Shown here in pieces: positions 1 through 6,149 of a DNA stretch of 12,079 nucleotides. Within the stretch, counting starts at the first letter, position 1, and every line of letters starts with the position of its first letter. A program made the translations under genes and the position numbers. The DNA is from Sedimentisphaerales bacterium (lineage in GTDB: Bacteria; Planctomycetota; Phycisphaerae; Sedimentisphaerales; Anaerobacaceae), in the NCBI GenBank assembly GCA_016933985.1, contig JAFGTU010000038.1, positions 1-12,079 on the forward strand, written 5' to 3'. The notes beneath the pieces were generated by a model that had not been told where the DNA came from, did no database searches, and saw only the letters and a program-made list of their open reading frames with translations.

Positions 1-755
1 AGCTGATGCACGAACACCATCACCTCCACCCACGCCTGGTCGGTCGCGACAAGCGTCACCAGGTCCGTGCTCAGCGTTACCGTCGCCCCGAGCTCCACGT
101 GCTTGGCCTGCACTATCGCGTTGAAAGGCGCGCCAATCCCGCATCGCGCCAAGTCGAGCTTGGCCTTCTCCAGCGCGGCTCTGGCGGAGTCCTCGGAAGC
201 CTTCGCCGAGTCCAGGTGCGGCTTGCGAAGCATCAGCTCGAGATCGTCCTCGCCTGCAACTTCGTCCAGGAGGTCGTACTCGCGCTTGGCGACCTCTCCG
301 CTGCCCTGTTCGAGCTTGAGGTCCCTCACCGCCTTGGCCAGGTCGCCCTCTCGCTGCCTTACCAGCACTTCATAATCCATCGGGTCGATCTCCATCAGCC
401 TGCACCCCGCCTCCACGAAGCCGCCGGGCACAACTTGCTCGGAGACCTCCAGTATCCGCCCGGAAACCTGCGGACGCAGCGTCACCTGCCTGGCGGAAAC
501 AACCGTGCCCATACCAGTAACAGCCGTCGGCCCGTCTTTACGGGCCGCGGCGACAACCTGTACCAGCTTAGGCTGCGGCGGAGGCTTCTGCCGGCCTATC
601 CGGGGACTCGTCGCCATCTGATATTGGTACAGCCTAACCGCCCCGTAGATAACGGCGGCCGCCACCGCCATCTTGACGCCGCCCCAAAAAAGAATGCCTA
701 ATTTGCCCGGACGTCCCTCGCCTCTGCCGCGCCCGCTTCTCTCAGTCCCTGTCAT
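1..755 (-). CDS. HlyD/RND-type periplasmic membrane fusion protein, 3' end cut by window edge
   Basis: Adaptor subunit of a tripartite efflux system, expected to link an inner-membrane pump to the outer-membrane channel encoded just upstream. I translated the open frame by hand: about 251 residues before the window ends, with no stop. Visible parts are a basic, glycine-rich N-terminus, one membrane segment (about residues 19-40), a Pro/Lys-rich linker, and a lipoyl/barrel-sandwich half (about 80-125, with LRPQVSGRILEV and MEIDPMDYEV). A charged alpha-hairpin follows (about 125-200), then the second lipoyl half (APFNAIVQ) and the start of the beta-barrel (TDQAWVEVMVFV, matching the family's TDxxWVxxxVPV pattern). 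The ATG overlaps the upstream stop as ATGA, suggesting translational coupling. The family is clear; the exported substrate cannot be told. Confidence 0.92.
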   Translation of the reverse strand, partial: MTGTERSGRGRGEGRPGKLGILFWGGVKMAVAAAVIYGAVRLYQYQMATSPRIGRQKPPPQPKLVQVVAAARKDGPTAVTGMGTVVSARQVTLRPQVSGRILEVSEQVVPGGFVEAGCRLMEIDPMDYEVLVRQREGDLAKAVRDLKLEQGSGEVAKREYDLLDEVAGEDDLELMLRKPHLDSAKASEDSARAALEKAKLDLARCGIGAPFNAIVQAKHVELGATVTLSTDLVTLVATDQAWVEVMVFVHQ

Positions 756-2209
756 TGTTGCTCCTGTTCATCAGTCCTGTTGTCCTGACCTTCTTCGGCT
801 GGGTCACCGCCCTGCTCGGCCCACGTCGGCTTGCGATCTGCCGGATTACACGAGCCCGCAATCGCCCGGTGAAGGTCTATCCGCAGCTCGATGAGCCTGC
901 GCCGCGCCGTCGCCTCGGCCCGCTCCAGCTCCTGAAGCGACGTCAGCGACTCCAACACTCGTATGTAATCAACCTGTCTCTTGGTCAGTCGCTCATGGTT
1001 CTGTTCGTATGTCTGCTGCGCCAGCTCCAGCCGACGCCTGATATTGTCCAACAGTAGCTCCTGATGCCGCTGCTGCGTGAGCACCGTCTCGATCTCCTGG
1101 ATCGCCTCCAGGACCGTCTGACTCCAGGAGTCCAGACGCTCTGCGACTACTGCGCGGTTGCGCTGCACCTCGGCCTTGCGCTGCCGACCGTCGAATATCG
1201 GCATAACGGCGTTGGCCGCCAGATTCGTGAGCCAGTCGTCAAAAAGGTCGCGGGCAGAAGCGCCTGAGCTCGTCGAGACACTCGCCGAGATGCTCAGCCG
1301 CGGATACTGATCGGCTATCGCCGCCGCCAGACGCTCGTCGGCGGCCTGAAGCTGCCTGTAGCCCTGGCGAACGTCGGGCCGTCGCCACAAAACATCGGCC
1401 GGCACGCCCAAAGCCGGCAAAGGACCAATCTCCGCAAACTCTATCGCCGTCTCCTGCCAGCTCAACTGCGGACTCCTGCCCAGAAGAACCGACAGCTCAT
1501 ACTGCAAGACCTCGATCGTCTCCTGGGCCGAGATCAGTTGCGCCTCCGTTGAAGCCACCAACTGCCGCTGCCTGAGAACGTCCGCCGCCGCAGCCATGTT
1601 ATTTCTGAACTGCACCGTCACGATATCGAGCACCTTTTCGTTGACAGCCGTCTGCCGTCCGGCGATTTCAGCCAGCGATTTGGCCTCGGCGAGCTGGTAC
1701 CACGCCCCGGCAACCGAGGCCGAGATTGTCACCGCAGCCGCATCGACTGCCTCCTGTTGAGCCTCCACGTCGCGCCAAGCCGCCCGCCGAGTCGAGGCAA
1801 GCTCCGACCACAAATCGACCTCATAGCTCGCCGCGACGCCCACGGAATGAAGAGGCGTCTCAGTAACCCCGGCCGAGTTATGCAGCCGGCTCTTCGACGC
1901 CGACGCCGTCAAATCCGCCTCCGGCCATAGTGATGAGTCCGTCCGCCGCGCAACCGCCTGCGCCTGCGACAAACGGTCCCACGCTACAGCCAAATTGAAG
2001 TTGCCTGAAAGGGCCTCCTCGATAAGCCCGTTCAGCTCATCGTCGCCCAGCGCCCGCCACCAATTCGCATCCAAAAAGCCCGAGCCTTCAGCCGAAAACG
2101 CCCCCGGCAGCCCCAACGGTATCTCAGGACCCCGTGCATCCCGCCGGCAGCCGCCCGTCAAAAACAGCAGCACAGCAACAGTAATACACTCGTATATCAT
2201 TGTTCTCAT
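752..2209 (-). CDS. TolC/NodT-family outer-membrane efflux lipoprotein
   Basis: Outer-membrane channel of a tripartite efflux pump. From ATG 2209 the protein has 485 residues, usual for the NodT/OprM type. It begins with a signal peptide ending in a lipobox-like LTGGC, with the lipidated Cys at residue 21. Two outer-membrane-efflux (OEP) repeats follow (about 60-250 and 275-460), with long amphipathic helices rich in Ala, Gln and Glu. Typical family phrases are WWRALGDDELNGLI near the N-terminus and WRRPDVRQ in the middle. The frame is open for 13 more codons upstream, but ATG 2209 is preferred: AAGGGG lies 10 bases before it, and only this start puts the lipobox at signal-peptide distance. 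The C-terminal tail is hydrophilic and Gln/Glu-rich, and its stop overlaps the start of the fusion-protein gene. Being first in the operon, it probably sets expression of both. Confidence 0.93.
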   Translation of the reverse strand: MRTMIYECITVAVLLFLTGGCRRDARGPEIPLGLPGAFSAEGSGFLDANWWRALGDDELNGLIEEALSGNFNLAVAWDRLSQAQAVARRTDSSLWPEADLTASASKSRLHNSAGVTETPLHSVGVAASYEVDLWSELASTRRAAWRDVEAQQEAVDAAAVTISASVAGAWYQLAEAKSLAEIAGRQTAVNEKVLDIVTVQFRNNMAAAADVLRQRQLVASTEAQLISAQETIEVLQYELSVLLGRSPQLSWQETAIEFAEIGPLPALGVPADVLWRRPDVRQGYRQLQAADERLAAAIADQYPRLSISASVSTSSGASARDLFDDWLTNLAANAVMPIFDGRQRKAEVQRNRAVVAERLDSWSQTVLEAIQEIETVLTQQRHQELLLDNIRRRLELAQQTYEQNHERLTKRQVDYIRVLESLTSLQELERAEATARRRLIELRIDLHRAIAGSCNPADRKPTWAEQGGDPAEEGQDNRTDEQEQQ

Positions 2210-2225
2210 GTCTTTTCGTCCCCTT

Positions 2226-2234
2226 AGTATAGCA
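2226..2234 (-). promoter_or_regulatory. possible extended -10 element of the efflux operon
   Basis: On the minus strand the bases read TGCTATACT, an extended -10 (TGn plus TATACT, five of six matches to TATAAT). No good -35 lies at the right distance. A transcript starting 5-9 bases downstream would lose the AAGGGG ribosome-binding site of the 2209 start, so this may be chance or may serve a nearly leaderless mRNA. Confidence 0.25.
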
Positions 2235-2400
2235 TTTCCGCCCCACAAAGCATACCAGAATCCACCCCCTAACTCCCCCCGATATTACCCACCCGGCGTC
2301 CAAGCCAGCATCCACCCGCCCCGGTCGATCGCGCCTACGCCACCGGGATTGTCCTCGGAGCCACAAAAGTACGCTGGGAACCAACAACCGCTGATTAACC

Positions 2401-2417
2401 GCCAGTCCCGTACTGGC
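2401..2417. repeat. perfect inverted repeat, 6-bp arms
   Basis: GCCAGT and ACTGGC flank a five-base centre (CCCGT). It sits in the middle of the divergent intergenic region, so it could be an operator for either unit. It carries no T-run and is not a terminator. The arms are short, so chance occurrence is possible. Confidence 0.35.
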
Positions 2418-2537
2418 AGCACAATTAGCCTGCAACCCCAGGTGCCCGCCCAGTCGCTCGACATTAACACCACGCCCTTAAGCGAGCATGATCCAGTCAA
2501 GTCACACACTTCTCTGTCGGCAAATTCAAATCTAAGG

Positions 2538-2566
2538 TTGACAAAGCCCCGGATATGTGATAAACT
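2538..2566 (+). promoter_or_regulatory. sigma70-type promoter for the GLUG protein gene
   Basis: A perfect TTGACA (2538-2543) is followed after exactly 17 bases by TAAACT (2561-2566, four of six matches to TATAAT). Transcription would start near 2573, giving a leader of about 100 bases before the ATG at 2674. That leader holds a 7-bp hairpin (arms 2640-2646 and 2652-2658) just before the GGAG ribosome-binding site at 2662-2665. Confidence 0.65.
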
Positions 2567-2673
2567 GGATTACAAATGATAGCATGGGAGTACTTTTGTT
2601 GATGTGACCCCATGAAGTGTGCGCAGTATCAAGAGAAAGTCCATTTGTGAGAAATGGAAATGGAGATTGAAAA

Positions 2674-5463
2674 ATGGAGAGTTCTTTACTTTCAAAAAAA
2701 CTGTGCCGTATTTCTGCGATCCTTGCCGTCTGTTGCGGCAGTTTATCAGTTCACGCCGAATATGGCGGCGGAGATGGCACGCCTGAGTCACCTTATGAAA
2801 TATATACAGCCGAGCAGTTTGGGGATATGAGTAATGATAGGGACAAGCATTTTATCTTGAAAGTTGATCTTGTCTATTCGGAAGATGCCGGCATGCGAAT
2901 GGGTCAGCCGTTCTATGGTGTCTTAGACGGCGACGGCCATGTCATCAGCAATTTTGTTGTTAATAAACCTTATAATGACACCATTGGCTTGTTCAACAGT
3001 TTGCGTTCAGGTGCACAGATTAAGAATCTCGGGATAGAGAATGCTATGGTCATAGGTGATATAGAAGTAGGTGGCATTGTAGGGGAGAACTGGGGTGGGC
3101 TTATCAGCCGGTGCTATTTCATTGGCACAGTTTCCGGTACAAGTAGTGTTGGAGGTATAGTAGGCTGGAATTACGGAACACTCGAACAGTGTTATGCTGT
3201 CGGACAAGTTACAGGAACATCAGAGGTCGGTGGGCTAATAGGACATAACTACAACAGTGGCCAACTAATCCAATGCTATGCGATCTCTGATGTTTCGGGG
3301 CATCACAGGATTGGAGGGCTTGTCGGATTCAACTCAGCGATAATTAGTGAGTGCTTTGGCGCCTGTAGTGTCAATGGCGCAATTGGCGAATCCGATGTTG
3401 GTGCATTAGTCGGCTTTGTCAGTTCAGGCTACTATGCGCGCAACAGCTTTTGGGATAACTCGATTTGTCAGAACAATCCGGGCGAGGCAGCAAGAGGACT
3501 TCCCACGTCGTGGATGAAGGAAATGAAAACTTATAGTCTGAACGACTGGGATACTGAGGTTTGGACTATAGATGAAGGCAATGATTATCCCCATCTCGCC
3601 TGGGAGAATGCTTCGGGTGAATTGATCCACATGCCCCAGATTAGTATGGTTGGATCCGGTAGTGAGTCCGATCCTTATCAAATCGAAACAGTGGACGATT
3701 TTTTGCTTGTAGGTAGAGGACGCTATTTCTGGGATAAGCATCTTATGCTCATGAATGATCTCGACCTCAATGACACTTATACCTTGAGAATAGGATTATA
3801 TGAGGCATACCAGTTCACAGGTACATTCAACGGAAATAACCATGTAATCGCCAATATTTCTATCAGTCAAGACAATCAGAAATTCCTGGGAGTATTTGGA
3901 TGCGTTGGCGGGGGGCATATCAGTCATCTAGGATTAAAAAACGCGGATATCCGAGGGCGGAGATATGCTGGAGCATTAGTCGGGCATCTTAATGGCGGCA
4001 CAATAAGTCAATGTTATGCGACTGGGACCGTTAGAGCCGGTATCGATACTACAGACAGTTCTTGCGGAGGCTTAGCTGGAATCATAAGTAGTTGTCTTAT
4101 TACTGACTGTTACTCTTCTGTTTCCGTAGAAAACGCTGGCACAGGAAGGTATACCGGCGGGCTCACCGGTTACGCTTATTCTGCTACGATTACTCGTTCA
4201 TATTCGGTCGGTAGTGTTCTAGGAGGCGGATATCAGGATGGAGGGCTTGTCGGTTACCTCAACGGACAAATCTTTGATAGCTTTTGGGATACTGACCGCT
4301 CTGGAATGGACTTTAGCGACGGAGGTGTGGGATTGAACACAAGCCAGATGATGCAAATGCAAACATATGGTCTCAACTTCTGGGATAACGGAGCATGGTC
4401 TATTGATGATGGCAATGATTATCCGCATCTCGCCTGGGAAGAATCCGAGGGAACACCTATAATCCTCCCCACGATACCTTTGGCGGGAAACGGCACAGTC
4501 GCAGATCCCTACCAAATCGCTTCAGTTGATGATTATGCTCTGCTAACAATGGGTCGATATTTCTGGGACAAACACCTCCTTATGGTTCAAGACCTTGATC
4601 TCAAAGGCATCCGCTTGAGGCCAATAGGCTACGATTACTACCAGAACTTCACTGGAACCTTTAATGGAGGCGGCCATCTAATTCGCAATGCAGAGATTTC
4701 TTGGCCCAATACAGACTATATTGGTCTCATTACCTATTTAGGCGAGTATGCATTGGTTGAGAATCTTGGCCTCCAGAACGTCGTCATACTGGGAGACCAT
4801 TGTGTAGGTGGATTAGTCGGAATGTGTGGTGATGGAGCAACAATAAGGCAGTGCTATGTTACTGGTGATGTCAGTGGTCACGAGGACGTTGGTGGATTGG
4901 TGGGTACAAATAACGGCGAAATTGAAAACAGTTATTCCAACGCCTCTGTACGTGGTAGTCGCAATGTAGGTGGTTTAGCTGGCACAAATGGAGAGGAAGT
5001 CACTTATTGCTATGCAAGCGGACCTGTTGCTCCCAACAGCGTTGCAGGAGGTCTCATCGGAAAAAACCGAGGACATGTCAGCAGCAGTTTCTGGGATGTG
5101 GAAAACTCAAATGCCGAATCAAGTGAAGGGGGAAGCCCCAAAACAACAATGGAAATGATGAGCACCGAAACCTTTGAGGGAGCCGGATGGGATTTTGCCC
5201 CTGAGCAAATTGACGGCACCCCGCAGGTCTGGAAGATATTCCGCCAAGGCGAAGATTACCCTCGTCTATTCTGGCAACCTGATCTTCCAGGCGATATTGT
5301 GGGGCTATATGGTGTGGGATTTGAAGACTTTCAAGAAGTTGCTGCGTATTGGGGCGTCCACGACTGCTCAACAGGTTGTGGGGCCGCAGACATAGACAGG
5401 AGTAATTCCATTGGATTTGGCGATATATCGATCTTAGCCGGGAACTGGTTAAGAGGGAAATAG
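2674..5463 (+). CDS. secreted GLUG-repeat protein with dockerin-like C-terminus
   Basis: A 929-residue exported protein of unknown molecular role; proteins with GLUG motifs are generally extracellular or surface proteins. A signal peptide (residues 1-28, cleavage predicted after VHA) leads into three blocks starting near residues 33, 325 and 604. Each block opens with a G-x-G-T/S-x-x-x-P-Y-x-I phrase and a GTFNG/LDGDG strand, continues through several GLUG motifs (VGGLVG...CY..G.V.G, about 13 in all), and closes with SFWD. Blocks one and two add a GNDYPHLAW phrase. Residues about 873-929 resemble a type I dockerin: a good calcium-loop pattern DIDRSNSIGFGD followed by LAGNWL, preceded by a degenerate first half ending in AAYWG. 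The start is set by GGAG eight bases upstream and by the signal peptide. The gene stands alone with its own promoter and is more AT-rich than its neighbours. Adhesion or substrate binding is possible; no catalytic residues are visible. Confidence 0.93.
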   Translation: MESSLLSKKLCRISAILAVCCGSLSVHAEYGGGDGTPESPYEIYTAEQFGDMSNDRDKHFILKVDLVYSEDAGMRMGQPFYGVLDGDGHVISNFVVNKPYNDTIGLFNSLRSGAQIKNLGIENAMVIGDIEVGGIVGENWGGLISRCYFIGTVSGTSSVGGIVGWNYGTLEQCYAVGQVTGTSEVGGLIGHNYNSGQLIQCYAISDVSGHHRIGGLVGFNSAIISECFGACSVNGAIGESDVGALVGFVSSGYYARNSFWDNSICQNNPGEAARGLPTSWMKEMKTYSLNDWDTEVWTIDEGNDYPHLAWENASGELIHMPQISMVGSGSESDPYQIETVDDFLLVGRGRYFWDKHLMLMNDLDLNDTYTLRIGLYEAYQFTGTFNGNNHVIANISISQDNQKFLGVFGCVGGGHISHLGLKNADIRGRRYAGALVGHLNGGTISQCYATGTVRAGIDTTDSSCGGLAGIISSCLITDCYSSVSVENAGTGRYTGGLTGYAYSATITRSYSVGSVLGGGYQDGGLVGYLNGQIFDSFWDTDRSGMDFSDGGVGLNTSQMMQMQTYGLNFWDNGAWSIDDGNDYPHLAWEESEGTPIILPTIPLAGNGTVADPYQIASVDDYALLTMGRYFWDKHLLMVQDLDLKGIRLRPIGYDYYQNFTGTFNGGGHLIRNAEISWPNTDYIGLITYLGEYALVENLGLQNVVILGDHCVGGLVGMCGDGATIRQCYVTGDVSGHEDVGGLVGTNNGEIENSYSNASVRGSRNVGGLAGTNGEEVTYCYASGPVAPNSVAGGLIGKNRGHVSSSFWDVENSNAESSEGGSPKTTMEMMSTETFEGAGWDFAPEQIDGTPQVWKIFRQGEDYPRLFWQPDLPGDIVGLYGVGFEDFQEVAAYWGVHDCSTGCGAADIDRSNSIGFGDISILAGNWLRGK

Positions 5464-5720
5464 GCCCTGCATATATGTTTAATGGATGAACTTCTCTGTG
5501 GAATCGCGTGCCACCACAGAACTTTGGTATGTTCCCCTTGGAAAAACACCGATAGTGGGACCGTTGAAAAATCCGCAATTCATTGTGATTCTTTTGATTG
5601 ACTGCCCCGTCGTCAGCTATCCGCCCTCCGTCCTCTGCCCACCCCCATCTCCGTCAAATAGCGAATGATCAATACCCCCGACACCCCGATATTCCCCAAA
5701 TCCCCTCTAACCCATCCCTT
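5464..5720. other. intergenic stretch downstream of the GLUG gene
   Basis: No convincing gene. A 7-bp inverted repeat (TCTGTGG at 5495-5501, CCACAGA at 5514-5520) lies about 30 bases after the GLUG stop. It lacks a following T-run, so it is at best a weak terminator. From about 5620 the plus strand becomes very C-rich and G-poor, with phrases such as CCTCCGTCCTCTGCCCACCC, and leads into the repeat mosaic that follows. A 60-codon open frame here (5486-5668) has no ribosome-binding site and is not called. Confidence 0.5.
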
Positions 5721-5760
5721 AATCTGTGTTAATCTGAGAAAATCTGGGAAATCTGTGTTA
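5721..5760. repeat. tandem repeat, four units of about 10 bp
   Basis: Four consecutive units read AATCTGTGTT, AATCTGAGAA, AATCTGGGAA and ATCTGTGTTA. The shared core is AATCTGnG; the last unit is nine bases out of phase because it shares an A with the third. It directly precedes the promoter at 5766. I remember AATCTGTGTTAATCTG-like runs as frequent in intergenic DNA of unrelated bacteria, including planctomycetes, but could not check this. With units this short and no spacers it is not a CRISPR. Confidence 0.8.
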
Positions 5761-5765
5761 TTCAC

Positions 5766-5794
5766 TTGACTTCAAACATTAAATATGATATAAT
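5766..5794 (+). promoter_or_regulatory. near-consensus sigma70-type promoter in the repeat region
   Basis: TTGACT (5766-5771, five of six) is followed after exactly 17 bases by a perfect TATAAT (5789-5794), itself followed by ATG-rich AT sequence. The start site would be near 5801. This is the best promoter match in the window, yet it faces only a 53-codon open frame and then the terminator-like hairpin at 6097-6140. It therefore drives either a short mRNA, a small RNA, or nothing known. Confidence 0.6.
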
Positions 5795-5819
5795 ATGCAC
5801 TAAACTGAATAAGTAAATT

Positions 5820-5981
5820 ATGGAGGGTCGAATCTTGACCAAGTATCGAACACCAAACATCCAGCACCCAGCAACGAGATTCGAACAACGTTTCCTCATA
5901 TTACCTATCTTGCCCATCTTAGTGCCTTTGTGCCTTTGTGGCTGTAACCAATTATGCAAAACAAACCCAATTTCAAAATAG
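5820..5981 (+). CDS. possible 53-residue small lipoprotein-like ORF
   Basis: The reading frame starts at ATG 5820, or at in-frame TTG 5835, which has GGAGGG seven bases upstream (5822-5827). It follows the strong promoter by about 20-35 bases. The product has a basic N-terminal part, a hydrophobic run (FLILPILPILVPLCL) and an LCGC lipobox-like end, then a short tail ending KTNPISK. That could be a lipoprotein signal peptide with almost no mature part. Against this, the hydrophobic run is encoded by simple repeats (CCTTTGTG twice in tandem), and the same region looks like a dispersed intergenic element, so coding is doubtful. I recognise no family. Confidence 0.25.
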   Translation: MEGRILTKYRTPNIQHPATRFEQRFLILPILPILVPLCLCGCNQLCKTNPISK

Positions 5982-6097
5982 GCAAAATAACCTTAAACCC
6001 TTACCGCAAAAAGTATTATGAAGATTTCCAGCCCCTCCACCCCCGAAAAAACAAACCCAATCAAACCCAATCCCCCGCTGCTTTGCACCTGGCATGA
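5954..6097 (+). repeat. direct repeats AAAACAAACCCAAT and mini-ORF of a dispersed-type element
   Basis: A 14-base direct repeat occurs at 5958-5971 and again at 6048-6061, ninety bases apart, with a third 10-base copy (CAAACCCAAT) at 6062-6071. A 47-codon frame from ATG 5954 to TGA 6097 reads MQNKPNFKIGK near its start and KNKPNQTQ near its end. It overlaps the previous mini-ORF in another frame. Such NKPN/KTNPI phrases recur, as I remember, in hypothetical peptides of Phycisphaerae genomes. I therefore treat this as a piece of a dispersed repeat rather than a gene; a genome-wide search was not possible. Confidence 0.5.
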
Positions 6098-6140
6098 AAA
6101 GCAGGCGCCGCCGGGCGGATGCCCGGCGGGTAAAACCTGC
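6097..6140 (-). terminator. rho-independent-type terminator of the three-gene operon
   Basis: Read on the minus strand, GCAGG (6140-6136) opens an outer stem closed by CCTGC (6105-6101). Inside lies a perfect 9-bp GC stem (CCGCCGGGC with GCCCGGCGG, 6129-6121 and 6116-6108) around a four-base loop. TTTT follows at 6100-6097. It begins only ten bases after the stop codon of the last gene, as expected for an operon end. From the plus side the hairpin is the same but there is no T-run, so plus-strand termination is less likely. Confidence 0.75.
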
Positions 6141-6149
6141 AATTACTTC

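Larger units (their letters stand above)
2210..2537. other. divergent intergenic region, no gene seen
   Basis: This stretch separates the minus-strand efflux operon from the plus-strand GLUG gene. Short open frames on both strands lack ribosome-binding sites and recognisable content, so I call none. The part next to the efflux operon is C-rich on the plus strand (about 2262-2330). The only clear structure is a small perfect inverted repeat at 2401-2417, listed separately. Control signals for both divergent units should lie here or in the adjoining 2538-2673 stretch. Confidence 0.6.

Noticed and set aside
6..701. A 231-codon plus-strand frame at the left edge
   Set aside because: It is antisense to the membrane fusion protein, whose domains are recognisable; the plus-strand product is His/Arg-rich with no known motif.
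5495..5520. Terminator of the GLUG gene
   Set aside because: A 7-bp stem exists, but the loop is 12 bases and no T-run follows, so I do not list it as a terminator.
5721..5760. Possible CRISPR array
   Set aside because: The units are about 10 bp and directly adjacent, with no spacers of 25-40 bp and no cas gene.
5762..5959. A 65-codon minus-strand frame reading PQRHKGTK near its start
   Set aside because: It is generated by the simple repeats of the intergenic mosaic and has no good ribosome-binding site. It runs antisense to the better-supported promoter and mini-ORF.
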